Shown: positions 1-13,344 of the stretch, piece by piece
How positions within the stretch are numbered: position 1 is the first letter of the stretch
How the letters are laid out: the number at the start of each line of letters is the position of its first letter
Assembly (NCBI GenBank): GCA_035544895.1
Contig: DASZZM010000021.1
Location: 21,992 to 85,991 of the forward strand
Length of the DNA: 64,000 nucleotides
DNA from: JASLEW01 sp035544895
GTDB taxonomy: Bacteria > Acidobacteriota > Thermoanaerobaculia > Multivoradales > UBA5704
Reading direction: 5' to 3'
Made by a program: the position numbers and the translations under genes
The notes under the pieces: model-generated
Seen by the model: only the letters and a program-made list of their open reading frames with translations
What the model was told of the DNA's origin: nothing
The model's database searches: none

Positions 1-1335
1 ATCGGCTCCCAGGAGAAGCCGGCGTCGGTGCTTCTGGAAAGGAAGGTCGAATTGCTGCTGAAGTAGACGGTCGAGGGGCTGGAGGGGTCGATCACGATCT
101 CGACGTCATAGTCGCCCTTGAGATCGGGCGCGAGGCTGCGCCAGCGCCTCCCGCCATTGGGACTCCTCCAGAGGCCGGTGCCCGCGACGGCCGTGTAGAG
201 ACTGGCGGGATTCTGCGGGGTCGACCGCGGCCGCCTGGATCTTGGTCGCCGTCAGTCCCCGCTTGGCCACCTGCCAGCTCTGCGCGCCGTCGCCGCTGAC
301 CAGCACCCCGGTCAGTCCGGCGGCATAGACCCTGGAGGGGTCGGGGCCGATGGCGAGCGAGCCCGGGTGCTCGGGGTAGGAGCCCGCCGACTCCCAGGTC
401 TCGCCGCCGTCCAGGCTGCGGACGTCCCCGGCCACGACCAGGCCGCCCGTGCCCACCGCGAACGGCAGGTTGCCAAGCTTGGCCTGCCATGTGGCGCCGC
501 CGTCGGCGCTGCTGAAGACGTGAGTGCCAAACCCATAAGCGAAGGCCAGCCAGAGCCTTCCCGGAGGGGAGGGTTCGACGGCGAGCAGCGGGGGGTAGAA
601 GGCTCCCCGGACGGGCTCCGGCAGCAGGGCGGTGCGGTCGGTCCAGGTCGTGCCGCCGTCGGTGGTCTCGAGCCACGCCACCCCCCGGCCCGGGTCGTCG
701 TCGCCCCCATAATCGACTTCCAGGAGGAAGACCGACGAGCGGAAGGGGTCGGCGACCAGGTAGGCGCTCTGACGCCGGGCGATCGAGTTGGCGGACCAGT
801 GCTTGCCACCGTCGCGCGTGATCATGAGGTCGAACGAGGTCATCATGTAGAGGGTGTCGGGATGCCGCGGATCGATCGCCAGGTTGAGCGGTCTGTCCCC
901 GCCCGGGAATGGAACCGCCGACCAGGTGGCCGCGAAGTCGCGGCTGACGTACAGGCCGCTGAAGGTGGCCGCGTAGACGCTTCCGGGATGGCGCGGGTCG
1001 GCGGTGAGATCGCTGATGTACACGTCGAGCAAGCCGCTGCTGGCGAGCTGCCAGCTGGCGCCGGCGTCGGCGCTCTTGTACACGCCGCTGTCGTAGGTCC
1101 CGGCGTAGACGACTTGCGGGTCGGTCGGATCGGGGAGCACGACCGAGACCAAGCCGCCGTTCGGACCCAGCGAGGTCCACCAGTTGGTGCCGGCGACAAG
1201 CGGCGCGGCGAGTCCGGACGCCAGGGCCCACACAGCGACGGCGCACGACAGCAGGGTCCTGTACACGGGCGCCGGCCGCTGGAAGCATCGCTCTCTCGAG
1301 GTGTGAATTCCGCCGGGCTGAGCCTCGATTCTCAT
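1..1335 (-). pseudogene. Secreted BNR/sortilin-type repeat protein, 3' end beyond window, one frameshift
   Basis: The product looks like an exported beta-propeller protein: a hydrophobic signal segment (TLLSCAVAVWALASGLAAPL) is followed by BNR-like repeats with the SxDGGxxW pattern (KSADAGASW, STDGGTTW, SSADGGATW, SGDGAQSW). Start chosen at 1335 because GGGAGG lies just upstream; an in-frame ATG at 1392 lacks this. The frame breaks near 217-220: removing one C from a CCCC run (minus strand) restores VDPQNPASLYTAVAGTGLW and reading then stays open to the window edge, ending with SRSTDAGFSW. The break is either a homopolymer error or a real frameshift. Function and ligand are unknown; a second BNR protein lies at 55228-57807. 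Confidence 0.7.
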
Positions 1336-1475
1336 ACCGCCGCCTCCCGCCTCTCCCAACAGGCCAAGGCCAATGCTCTCACAGCATAGCATGAGAGCAG
1401 TCGCTCGCCAGGGAAACCCCCCCCCGGCGGGCTCGTGATGAACTGTTGTACGGAATCCGGCGCCGGAGCGTTGGC

Positions 1476-2243
1476 TCAGACCGCGTTGGGCACGTCGATG
1501 AACTCGACCGCGATTGGGAAACGCTGGCGCAGGTGCTCACCCAGGGCCTGGACGCCCAGGCGCTCGGTGGCGTAGTGGCCGGCGGCGAGGTAGTGGACGC
1601 GGGCCTCTCGCGCCACGTTCATGACCCACTCGCTGACCTCTCCGGTGACATACGCATCGAGGCCGCCGGCGATCGCCTGGTGGAACTCGCGCTGCGCGCC
1701 GCCGCTGATCAGCCCGAGGGTGCCGACCGGATCGGGGCCGGTCAAGTAAGCGACCGGCTCCTGGCCGAAGACCTGCCGGCAGCGGGCGGCCAGCTCCGCG
1801 GCGGCGATCGGGGAGGCAAAGCGCCCCTTGCAGCCGATCGGCAGGGCGTCATGGATGCCGAAGGGCTCGACGTCCGTCAGCTCGAAGGCGCGGGCCGCCA
1901 CGGCGTTGTTGCCGACCTGCATGTGGCGGTCGAGGGGCAGGTGGTAGGCGATCAGGCTCATCTCCCCGCGCACCAGCTCCGCCACCCGCCGGTACTGAAA
2001 GCCGGTCAGGGTGCGCGGCTGCCCCTCCCAGAACAACCCGTGATGGACGAGCACGGCGTCGGCGCCGGCCACCCGCGCGCGCACGAACAGATCCTCGCAG
2101 GCCGAGACCCCTACCGCCACCTTGCGCACCCGCTCACGCCCCTCGACCTGCAGCCCATTCGGCCCGTAGTCGCGGCCCCGGGCCGCCTCGAGAAAATCGT
2201 CGAGATGGTCGACCAGCTCGCGCAGCCCGACGCCTCCGGGCAC
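1476..2243 (-). CDS. NIF3-like dinuclear metal centre protein
   Basis: A 255-residue NIF3 family protein (annotated elsewhere as GTP cyclohydrolase 1 type 2 homolog), thought to bind two metal ions in a hexameric toroid; its physiological reaction is unsettled. Metal-ligand motifs are present: VLVHHGLFW near residue 65, HLPLDRH near residue 105, and the C-terminal GHYATERLGV with its His and Glu. The GTG start at 2243 shares one base with the pnp stop (TAGTG), which indicates translational coupling. Downstream of pnp in the same transcriptional direction. Confidence 0.85.
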   Translation of the reverse strand: MPGGVGLRELVDHLDDFLEAARGRDYGPNGLQVEGRERVRKVAVGVSACEDLFVRARVAGADAVLVHHGLFWEGQPRTLTGFQYRRVAELVRGEMSLIAYHLPLDRHMQVGNNAVAARAFELTDVEPFGIHDALPIGCKGRFASPIAAAELAARCRQVFGQEPVAYLTGPDPVGTLGLISGGAQREFHQAIAGGLDAYVTGEVSEWVMNVAREARVHYLAAGHYATERLGVQALGEHLRQRFPIAVEFIDVPNAV

Positions 2244-4495
2244 TACCGCCGCCCGCGGAAGCCGCCCCGCCCGCCCCTCTCGCGGTCGCCGCCGCGGCCG
2301 CCGCGGCCGCCCCGCTCGGGGCGATCGCGATCGCGCTCGCCGCCGCCGCCCACCGGCACCGGCTCGCCCATCCCTTCGTAGAGCGCCGGGTCGTAGTCCG
2401 GCGCCTCCATGATCACCGCCTTGCGCGACAGGCGGACCTTGCCTCCCTCGTCGATGTTGATCACCTTGACGGTCATCTCGTCGCCTTCCTTGACCAGGTC
2501 GGTGACTTCGCGCACCCGGTAGGGGGCGAGCTCGCTGATGTGCACCAGCCCGTCGGTGCCGGGCATGATCTCGACGAAGGCTCCGTAGGGCTCGACCCGG
2601 CGCACCTGGCCGGTGTAGACCTTGCCGACCTCGGGTACCTCGGTCAGCCGCTCGATCATCTGAATGGCGCGGCGCGCCGCCGGCTCGTCGGGCGAGGCGA
2701 TGACCACCTTGCCGTCGTCTCCGACCTCGATCTGGCAGCCGGTCTCGTCGATGATCGAACGGATGGTCTTGCCGCCGGGTCCGATGATGTCGCGGATCTT
2801 CTCCTTGGAGATCTGCAAGGTATAGAGGCGAGGCGCGTAGCGCGACATCTCGACCCGCGGCTGCGGCATCGAGGCCTCCATGACGTCGAGGATGTGCAGC
2901 CTTCCGGCCTGCGCTTGCGCCAGCGCCTGCTGCATGATCTCCCGCGTCACGCCGGTGATCTTGATGTCCATCTGCAGCGCGGTCACGCCGCTGCGCGTGC
3001 CGGCGACCTTGAAGTCCATGTCGCCGTAATGGTCTTCCTGGCCGGCGATGTCGGAGAGCACGGCAAAGCTCTCGTCGCCCTTGATCAGGCCCATGGCAAC
3101 GCCCGCCACCGGCGAGAGCATGGGCACGCCGGCGTCGAACAGGGCGAGCGAAGCGCCGCACACGGTGGCCATCGAGGATGAGCCGTTCGACTCCAGGATG
3201 TCGGAGACGACCCGCATGGTGTACGGGAAGTCGTCCTCGTGCGGCAGCACCGGCAGCAACGCGCGGCGCGCCAGGACGCCGTGGCCGATCTCGCGCCGGC
3301 CCGGGCCGCGCAGGAACTTGACCTCGCCCACCGAGAAGGGCGGGAAGTTATAGTGCAGGAGGAACTTCTGGACGCTCTGGCCTTCATACTCTTCGATCAC
3401 CTGGGCGTCGCGGCTGGTCCCCAGCGTGGCGCTGACCAGCGCCTGGGTCTCGCCGCGGGTAAACAGCGCCGAGCCGTGCGTGCGCGGCAGCAGGCCGACC
3501 TCGACCGTGATCGGGCGGATCTCGTCGAGCCGCCGGCTGTCGAAACGGGTCCTTTCGTCGAGGACCACCTCGCGCAGGATCTCCTCCTCGAGGCGGGTGA
3601 GGATCTTCTTGACCTGCTGCGCGCGGCGCAGCGCCTCGGCGTCTTCGAGCCGGGTGATCTTTTCGACATAGGGCTTGACGACGGCGCTGACCGCCTGCTT
3701 GCGCTCGTTTTTCTCCTTGCGGAAGAGCGCCTCTTTCAGCCGGTCGTGCATCTCGGCGCGGACCTGCTGGTAGAGCGCGTCGGGATAGGGCTCGGGCGGC
3801 GTCCACATCGGCTTCTGCTTGCCGCTCTCGCGGTACAGGTCGTGCTGCGCCTTGATGATCTTCTGGATCTGCTCGTGAGCGCGGAAGATGCACTCGAGGA
3901 TCAGCTCCTCGGAGACCTGGTTGGCCGCCGCCTCGACCATGGCCACCGCCTCCTCGGTGCCGACCACCACCAGGTCGAGGTCCGAGACGTCGCGCTGGCT
4001 GTTGACCGGGTTGAGGATGATCTCGCCCTCGATCAGCCCGACGCGCACCGCGCCGACCGGGTGATAGAACGGGATCTCCGAGAGCACCAGGGCCGTCGAG
4101 GCGCCGTTGATCGCCAGTATGTCCGGGTCGTTCTCGCCGTCGGCCGACAGGCAGAAGCCGATGATCTGGGTCTCGCTGGTGTAGCCGTCCGGGAACAGTG
4201 GCCGCAGCGGACGGTCGATCAGCCGCGAGGTGATGATTTCCTTCTCGGTCGGCCGCCCTTCGCGCTTGAAAAAGCCGCCGGGGATGCGGCCCGCGGCGGC
4301 GGTGTACTCGCGATAATCGACGGTCAGGGGGAGGAAGTCCCTCTCAACCCCTGCCTTGGCGTCCATGCAGGCGGTGGCGAGCACCACGGTGTCGCCGCAG
4401 CGCACGGTGCACGAGCCGTTGGCTTGCTTGGCCAAGTGCCCCGTCTCGATGATCACTGTGCTGTCCCCGATGGGGATCTGTCTTTGCTGCTTCAT
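2243..4495 (-). CDS. pnp: Polynucleotide phosphorylase
   Basis: Phosphorolytic 3'-5' exoribonuclease of mRNA decay, 750 residues. Visible domains are the first RNase PH core (about 14-145), an alpha-helical linker, the second RNase PH core (about 320-460), a KH domain with IIGPGGKTIRSI (about 555-615) and an S1 domain (about 620-690). The tail is unusual: from about residue 710 it is almost only Gly, Arg, Asp and Glu with repeated RGG/GGR units, as in some RNA-binding extensions. It follows rpsO, the classic rpsO-pnp arrangement, across a 260-base gap. pnp is commonly autoregulated through its leader; nothing here proves that. Confidence 0.97.
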   Translation of the reverse strand: MKQQRQIPIGDSTVIIETGHLAKQANGSCTVRCGDTVVLATACMDAKAGVERDFLPLTVDYREYTAAAGRIPGGFFKREGRPTEKEIITSRLIDRPLRPLFPDGYTSETQIIGFCLSADGENDPDILAINGASTALVLSEIPFYHPVGAVRVGLIEGEIILNPVNSQRDVSDLDLVVVGTEEAVAMVEAAANQVSEELILECIFRAHEQIQKIIKAQHDLYRESGKQKPMWTPPEPYPDALYQQVRAEMHDRLKEALFRKEKNERKQAVSAVVKPYVEKITRLEDAEALRRAQQVKKILTRLEEEILREVVLDERTRFDSRRLDEIRPITVEVGLLPRTHGSALFTRGETQALVSATLGTSRDAQVIEEYEGQSVQKFLLHYNFPPFSVGEVKFLRGPGRREIGHGVLARRALLPVLPHEDDFPYTMRVVSDILESNGSSSMATVCGASLALFDAGVPMLSPVAGVAMGLIKGDESFAVLSDIAGQEDHYGDMDFKVAGTRSGVTALQMDIKITGVTREIMQQALAQAQAGRLHILDVMEASMPQPRVEMSRYAPRLYTLQISKEKIRDIIGPGGKTIRSIIDETGCQIEVGDDGKVVIASPDEPAARRAIQMIERLTEVPEVGKVYTGQVRRVEPYGAFVEIMPGTDGLVHISELAPYRVREVTDLVKEGDEMTVKVINIDEGGKVRLSRKAVIMEAPDYDPALYEGMGEPVPVGGGGERDRDRPERGGRGGRGGDRERGGRGGFRGRR

Positions 4496-4755
4496 GGTTT
4501 GTCTTTCTCTTTTCTCTTATGCACTGCCAGTTTCTGTCGTCATTTCCGCGAGCGCCTCGCCGGCCTACGGCGATTCCAATCGGCGGTCTGCAGCGATTCC
4601 GCCTGGCTGCGACCGGCTGCCGTCCGCGTGGCACGGGAACGAAGGGTTCCGACCCGGGGGCGATCGATGCCCCTTCAACCGCCTGGCCAAGGTCTTCTAG
4701 GGACTTGCGAAGCAACCCCGGAGGCTTCCTTGGCGGGGGCCGGGCGGGCAGGGCT
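4496..4755 (-). other. rpsO-pnp intergenic region / pnp leader
   Basis: This 260-base spacer has no convincing reading frame. It is rich in G/C runs and short inverted repeats. In other bacteria the region carries the RNase III-processed pnp leader hairpin; that is family knowledge, and I only see that structured RNA is possible here. No clear terminator T-run is present. Confidence 0.35.
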
Positions 4756-5025
4756 TTACTTACGGAGCCCCAGGCGTTCGATCGTCGTGCGGTAGCGCTC
4801 CACGTCCTGCTTCTTGAGATAGTCGAGCAGGCGGCGGCGGCGGCCCACCAGCTTGAGAAGGCCGCGGCGGCTGTGGTGGTCTTTGGTATGGGCCTTGAAG
4901 TGGTCCGTGAGCTCGGAGATGCGGTGGGTGAGCAGAGCCACCTGCACCTCCGGCGATCCGCTGTCACGCTCGTGGATCCTGTAGTCCTCGACGATTTTTC
5001 CTTTGGCCTCTGTGGTTTGCGCCAA
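4756..5025 (-). CDS. rpsO: Small ribosomal subunit protein uS15
   Basis: An 89-residue S15, the family's normal length, binding 16S rRNA in the central domain of the 30S subunit. Conserved features include GSPEVQVALLTHRI, LTDHFKAHTKDHHSRRGLL and the C-terminal RRRRLLDYLKK. The ATG follows an AAAGAGGAG ribosome site. Upstream on the minus strand is a TACACT -10-like hexamer (5072-5077) without a well-spaced -35, so a local promoter is possible but weak. Confidence 0.98.
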   Translation of the reverse strand: MAQTTEAKGKIVEDYRIHERDSGSPEVQVALLTHRISELTDHFKAHTKDHHSRRGLLKLVGRRRRLLDYLKKQDVERYRTTIERLGLRK

Positions 5026-5106
5026 GCAAACTCCTCTCTTTCTTTGCTTGCCTATCTTTTTTCCGGGGCATAGTGTAGCACAAGGGGCTGGGCAACGACG
5101 GAAGAA

Positions 5107-5391
5107 AAAGCGCTCGCTAACTTGCGATGGCGGCCTCCAATCTATCGGATCGCCCCCCGCAACCCCTCAATCCCCTTCCCACCCCTCCGGGGGGGAAGGG
5201 GACGCCCCCGCCCTCTCGCGGCAGTTTCGTTTTGAGAAAGCGCGCTCACGGTGCTCCCGGGGGCGCTGGTGGGCCGCGCGCCAGCATCCTTTGGCGTAGT
5301 CCAAGTGCTGGCGTGCGGCCCACCAGCGCCCCCGCTGCGACACACGAGGAAAGCACGCCCCCAACCTCTCAGGGCACGACTCTCGTTCTAG
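5107..5391. repeat. Dispersed modular intergenic repeat, copy A
   Basis: Contains the module cgctcgctaac(t)tgcgatggcgg.. (5111-5139, 28 of 29 bases shared with 46744-46772), the module (T)CGGATCGCCCCCCGCAACC, and a hairpin made of CCCCTTCC and GGAAGGGG arms, followed by GACGCCCCCG. It ends with the tail TCTCGTTCTAG. A separate long inverted repeat (5259-5333) is embedded. It fills the 385-base gap between rpsO and truB; no gene is supported there. Confidence 0.7.
5259..5333. repeat. Long near-perfect hairpin
   Basis: Two 28-base arms (5259-5286 and 5306-5333) are inverted copies with one mismatch, separated by a 19-base spacer that itself can add TTGG/CCAA pairs. Key core is GGGGGCGCTGGTGGGCCGC with its complement. 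It lies downstream of truB and upstream of rpsO, on the transcribed strand of the ribosomal cluster. No T-run follows, so it is not a standard intrinsic terminator; it may be a mobile palindromic repeat. Confidence 0.75.
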
Positions 5392-5410
5392 GAAAAGCTA
5401 CGTGGTCTCC

Positions 5411-6334
5411 TCATTGCCGGAAGACCGCTTTCGGCTGGACGATGCCGACCCCGGCGGTGCCGATCTTTTCGATGACGACGCCGACGGCGATGAGCTCTCG
5501 GCGGCGGTTGACGAGACGGACCCAGTCGCCTTCGTCGCCGGCGAGATCGCGGACGAGGACGGTCTGGCCGTGGCCGATGCGTTGCTCTTGCTGCGGGTCG
5601 GTGGTGACTTCGCCGAAGGGCAGCGGGATCTGGTCGAAAGGCACCCAGGCGGGACCGGGCGGCTCGCCGTCGCGGACCATCTCCTCGAGGCGCCCGAAGG
5701 TCACCGCCGACTCGACGTCGAAAGTACCGATCCGCGTGCGGCGCAGCTCGGCGAGGTGAGCGCCCAGGCCCAGGGTCTGGCCGAGATCGTGGGCGAGGGC
5801 GCGGGCGTAGGTGCCCGACGAGCATCCCAGGCGGAAGCGGATGACGCCATCCACGAGCTCGGAGGTAGGGGTGAGCTCGTAGATGGTCACTTCCTTGGGC
5901 TCGGCGGGCACTTCCTCGCCGCGCCGCGCCAGTTCGTAGAACTTGACCCCGTCGACCTTCTTGGCGGAGAAGGGCGGCACCTGTTGCTCGATCTGTCCGC
6001 TGAAGCGGCGCATCGCCGCGGCGACCGTCTCGACGTCGAGCCGCGCGACCGCCTCCGGATCGGCGCGGGCCACCTCTTTCCCGGAGGCGTCGTAAGTGTC
6101 GGTGGCGACGCCAAAGCGGATGGCCCCGCAGTAGACCTTGGGCGCGCGGATCAGGAAGCGGGTCAGGCGGGTGGCGGTGCCCAGGGACAGCAGCAGCAGG
6201 CCGGTGGCGTCGGGATCGAGGGTGCCGCAGTGACCTACTTTCTTCTGCCGCAGCAGGCGGCGCAGGCGCTGCACGGCGTCGTGCGAGGTGTAACCGGGCT
6301 CCTTGTCGATCAGCAGCAGGCCATCGCGCGTCAC
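5411..6334 (-). CDS. truB: tRNA pseudouridine(55) synthase
   Basis: Makes pseudouridine 55 in the T-loop of tRNAs. The 307-residue product has DGLLLIDKEPGYTSHDAV at the N-terminus and the catalytic Asp motif HCGTLDPDATGLLLL near residue 40, followed by the TruB core and a PUA-like C-terminus. The ATG overlaps the nrnA stop by four bases (ATGA), placing it in the nrnA-rbfA-DUF503 transcription unit. Confidence 0.95.
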   Translation of the reverse strand: MTRDGLLLIDKEPGYTSHDAVQRLRRLLRQKKVGHCGTLDPDATGLLLLSLGTATRLTRFLIRAPKVYCGAIRFGVATDTYDASGKEVARADPEAVARLDVETVAAAMRRFSGQIEQQVPPFSAKKVDGVKFYELARRGEEVPAEPKEVTIYELTPTSELVDGVIRFRLGCSSGTYARALAHDLGQTLGLGAHLAELRRTRIGTFDVESAVTFGRLEEMVRDGEPPGPAWVPFDQIPLPFGEVTTDPQQEQRIGHGQTVLVRDLAGDEGDWVRLVNRRRELIAVGVVIEKIGTAGVGIVQPKAVFRQ

Positions 6335-7338
6335 GGCCCGCCCGCTTCCGCTCGAGGCGCGGCGTCGAGCGCGGCTTCCAGGGCCGCGACCATTTTCCGC
6401 TGCACCTCCGCGGTCTCGCCGGCGATCTCGAATCCCGCCGCGTTGCGGTGCCCACCGCCGCCATGGTGGCGGGCGATCTTCTCGACGTCCACCTCGCCGC
6501 GGCTGCGCAACGAGATCTTGTTGAGGCCGTCGTCGCGCCGGCGGATCAGCGCCACGGCTTCGACGCCGGCGATCGATCGCGGGTAGTCGACCAGCCCTTC
6601 GGAGTCGCCGGGCGCGGCGCCGGCGCGGCGGAACATCTCGGGATCGAGACGCACCGTCGCGATGCGCCCCCCGGCGTGCAGCTCCAGGGTCTGCAGCATC
6701 TCGCCAAGCAGGCGCAGGGCGCCCTCCGGCTGGCTTTCATAGAGCCACTGCGCCACCTGTTCGGGCTGCGCGCCCTCGCGCACCAGCGCCGCGGCCGCCT
6801 CGAAGGCGGCCGGGGTCGCGTTGGAGAAGCGGAAGCCGCCGGTGTCGGTGACCAGGGTCAGGTAGAGGCAGCTCGCGATCTCGGGCTCCAAAGCCACCTT
6901 GAGCGCCTGGGCCAGCCGGTAGATCATCTCGCCGACCGCCGGGGCGGCGGAGTCCACCCAGTTGACCGCTCCGTAGTGCTGGTTGCCCAGGTGGTGGTCG
7001 ATGTTGAGGATGGGCAGGGCGGCGAGGTGGCCCTCGAGGCCCGTGCGGTCCGGGCTCGGACACTCGAGCACGATGGTGGCGTCGAACTTCTCGGGAAACC
7101 CGGTCGGCGGCTCCTCGCCGCTCACCACTCGGTCGCTGCCCGGCAACGGATTGTACAGCCCGGGCATCGCATCGCGGTTCCAGACCACGGCGCCCTTGCC
7201 CAGAAGGCGGAGCAGACGTGCCAGCCCGAGCTCCGAGCCGATGGCGTCGCCGTCGGGGTTGACGTGGCTGGTCAGCAGGAAACGGTTGCCCTGCCGGATC
7301 TTGCGCAGCAGGTCTTCAGGTGCTTTCATCCCGCCCAT
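6331..7338 (-). CDS. nrnA: Bifunctional oligoribonuclease / PAP phosphatase, DHH family
   Basis: DHH/DHHA1 phosphoesterase that degrades nano-RNA and can hydrolyse 3'-phosphoadenosine 5'-phosphate. Metal motifs: SHVNPDGDAIGSE near residue 25, the DHH motif NIDHHLGN near 105, and the DHHA1 substrate motif HHGGGGHRNAAGF near the C-terminus. Start chosen at 7338 with GGAGAG upstream; ATG at 7329 is an alternative. Length 335 residues is typical. It overlaps the 3' end of rbfA by about 23 bases and truB by four. Confidence 0.92.
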   Translation of the reverse strand: MGGMKAPEDLLRKIRQGNRFLLTSHVNPDGDAIGSELGLARLLRLLGKGAVVWNRDAMPGLYNPLPGSDRVVSGEEPPTGFPEKFDATIVLECPSPDRTGLEGHLAALPILNIDHHLGNQHYGAVNWVDSAAPAVGEMIYRLAQALKVALEPEIASCLYLTLVTDTGGFRFSNATPAAFEAAAALVREGAQPEQVAQWLYESQPEGALRLLGEMLQTLELHAGGRIATVRLDPEMFRRAGAAPGDSEGLVDYPRSIAGVEAVALIRRRDDGLNKISLRSRGEVDVEKIARHHGGGGHRNAAGFEIAGETAEVQRKMVAALEAALDAAPRAEAGGP

Positions 7339-7669
7339 GGAGGCTCTCCAAGAGATCAGCGATGGTCTGGCTCTGCTCGGCTCCGCGGTCGAGCTCGAAA
7401 ACCAGCTCCGGGGTGACGCGCAGCCGCAGCCGGTGGGCCAGCTCGGTGCGCAGAAAGCCGCGCGCATGGCGCAAGGCTTCGACTGCCGCCAGCCGCTGCT
7501 CCTCGAGCCCGAGGACCGAGACCTTGACCACGGCGCGGTACAGGTCCGGGCTGACGTCGATCTCGACGACGCTCACTAGCTTGATCCGCGGATCGTGGAC
7601 CTGGCGCAGCAGGAGATCGGAGAGCTCGACCCGCAGCAGGTCGGCGACCCGTCCGGTGCGCCGGCTCAC
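7316..7669 (-). CDS. rbfA: 30S ribosome-binding factor A
   Basis: Late 16S rRNA maturation factor, a single KH-like domain of 117 residues. It begins MSRRTGRVADLLRVELSDLL and contains the conserved DPRI..VSVVEIDVSPDL and FLRTELAHRLRLRVTPEL. The C-terminus is short and acidic. It sits between DUF503 (ATGA overlap) and nrnA, consistent with the translation cluster. Confidence 0.95.
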   Translation of the reverse strand: MSRRTGRVADLLRVELSDLLLRQVHDPRIKLVSVVEIDVSPDLYRAVVKVSVLGLEEQRLAAVEALRHARGFLRTELAHRLRLRVTPELVFELDRGAEQSQTIADLLESLHGRDEST

Positions 7670-7959
7670 CGCCCATCCTCCAGGATCTGCGGCTCCCAGC
7701 GCGTCAGGTACGCCTCGGGCACGCTTTCCACCACATCGCGCACGCCGTCCAGGAGCTTTTCCATCTCCCCTTCCTTCTGGGTGACCGCCGCCAGCGAGAT
7801 CTCCGCCCGCTGGTGCAGGTCGTGGAAGCCGGTCTCGGCGATCGAGACCCTGTAGCGGTTGTACAGGCGCTCGATCAACGATTTGACCACCCGCCGCTTA
7901 TCCTTGAGACTGCGGCTCTCGGGAAGGTGCAGCTCGAAGCTGGAGATGGCCACGATCAT
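7666..7959 (-). CDS. DUF503 family protein
   Basis: A 97-residue DUF503 protein, small alpha/beta fold of unknown role found beside infB/rbfA in many bacteria. Recognised by the start MIVAISSFELHLPESRSLKDKR, then SLIERLYNRYRVSIAETG and the acidic C-terminus. It is translationally coupled to rbfA by an ATGA overlap. A repeat element separates it from infB, so it may or may not be cotranscribed with infB. Confidence 0.88.
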   Translation of the reverse strand: MIVAISSFELHLPESRSLKDKRRVVKSLIERLYNRYRVSIAETGFHDLHQRAEISLAAVTQKEGEMEKLLDGVRDVVESVPEAYLTRWEPQILEDGR

Positions 7960-7964
7960 GGAAT

Positions 7965-8018
7965 CGGGGGGGAAGGGGACGCCCCCTCCCTCTCACGCAC
8001 TAACGAATTTCTTTCTAG
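7965..8018. repeat. Dispersed modular intergenic repeat, copy B (partial)
   Basis: A short copy: GGGGGGGAAGGGGACGCCCC, then CTCCCTCTCACGCACTAAC and the tail AATTTCTTTCTAG. It occupies most of the gap between infB and DUF503. It matches the right half of copies A and D. Confidence 0.65.
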
Positions 8019-8031
8019 CACCGACTCCGGG

Positions 8032-10893
<2,862 letters not shown>

Positions 10894-10943
10894 AACTTTG
10901 GCAACTCCTGTCGAAACGCTCCCCATCCCGGCCTAGTGTCCCG

Positions 10944-12515
<1,572 letters not shown>

Positions 12516-12587
12516 GGGGTCGATTCCTGTTCTTGCCATTTCCTGCGCTGACCTGCGGCAAAGCTCCGCGTCCTGGCCGCCAGGCCA

Positions 12588-13187
12588 CTAGAGCTCGATC
12601 TCCAGCCGGCCGAGCCGGATGCTCTCCAGCCCGACGACGTGGCGCTCTCCTGTCTTTTCGTCCACGATAACGACTTCCGCCGCCGCGCCGGGAGCCGCGG
12701 CGGGATGAAACTCGGCCAGGCGCCCGACGACCGTGCGCTTGGCGCCCCCTGCGGAGGACCCGAGAGCTCCGGACGGCCCGGGCGACTCGAAGGTGACTCG
12801 CGCCAGCCGGCCGAGGAAACGCTCGTAGTCGCTCGGCCTGTAGAGCTGCCGGTCGAGCCCGGGAGAGGAGACCTCCAGCACGTAGCGGCTCTTGCCGAAG
12901 TCGAGCACGTCGAGCAGCGCCGAGACCTGCCGCGCCACGTGCTCGCAGTCGCCGAGGGTAATCCCTTCCGCCCGGTCGAGGATCAGCCGCAGCACCCCGC
13001 CCTTCCAGGCGGCATGCACCAGCTCGGAACCCGCGGCGGCCGCCACCTGGGCGATCTCCGTTTCGAGCTCGGGCGTCATTGCCGGCGCTTTTTGCGCCAT
13101 GGGCTCCAGGGACGCCCTGGGCGCTCTCGGCTCCTTGGGCCCTCTCCGCGCTCTCGGCTCCTTGGGCTTCCTTTGCGTCTCCGCCAT
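12588..13187 (-). CDS. rimP: Ribosome maturation factor RimP
   Basis: 30S assembly factor, about 199 residues. The core (ELETEIAQVAAAAGSELVHAAW, ITLGDCEHVARQVSALLD, YVLEVSSPGLDR) is classic. A basic, repetitive N-terminal extension (KEPRARRGPKEPRAPRA) precedes it. Start at 13187 has GGAGG a few bases upstream; ATG at 13079 would remove the extension and cannot be excluded. First gene of rimP-nusA-infB, behind the promoter at 13345-13373. Confidence 0.93.
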   Translation of the reverse strand: MAETQRKPKEPRARRGPKEPRAPRASLEPMAQKAPAMTPELETEIAQVAAAAGSELVHAAWKGGVLRLILDRAEGITLGDCEHVARQVSALLDVLDFGKSRYVLEVSSPGLDRQLYRPSDYERFLGRLARVTFESPGPSGALGSSAGGAKRTVVGRLAEFHPAAAPGAAAEVVIVDEKTGERHVVGLESIRLGRLEIEL

Positions 13188-13278
13188 GATCCTCCATCGG
13201 TCTCCAGCCAGCCTCCCCTTTGCGCCCCCTGTGCTTGCCCCTACGCCTCGCTCCCAATCGCCCCCGATCGGCTCCAAC

Positions 13279-13303
13279 AAAAAAAGTGGGCATGAGCCCA
13301 CTT
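13279..13303 (-). terminator. Terminator-like hairpin in the rimP-nusA-infB leader
   Basis: On the minus strand AAGTGGGC, loop TCAT and GCCCACTT are followed by seven T residues, the form of an intrinsic terminator. It lies about 40-60 bases downstream of the promoter at 13345-13373 and about 90 bases upstream of rimP. It therefore sits inside the leader and not after a gene, which suggests attenuation. It could also terminate read-through from 13419-14625. Confidence 0.75.
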
Positions 13304-13344
13304 CTTACCGACCGCTCTAGGGTCCCGGCAAGGCTGGCGTATGC

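Noticed and set aside
210..230. Programmed frameshifting in the BNR gene
   Set aside because: No slippery heptamer, no downstream structure argument, and the break is at a homopolymer; an error or decay is simpler.
1476..3161. Long minus-strand frame covering NIF3 and part of pnp
   Set aside because: Upstream of 2243 it runs out of frame with pnp and is Arg/Gly low-complexity; only the NIF3 part is real.
5142..5345. Short reading frames over the repeat and hairpin between truB and rpsO
   Set aside because: They are made of repeat sequence (Pro/Arg/Gly-rich), have no ribosome site, and similar peptides appear wherever the repeat occurs.
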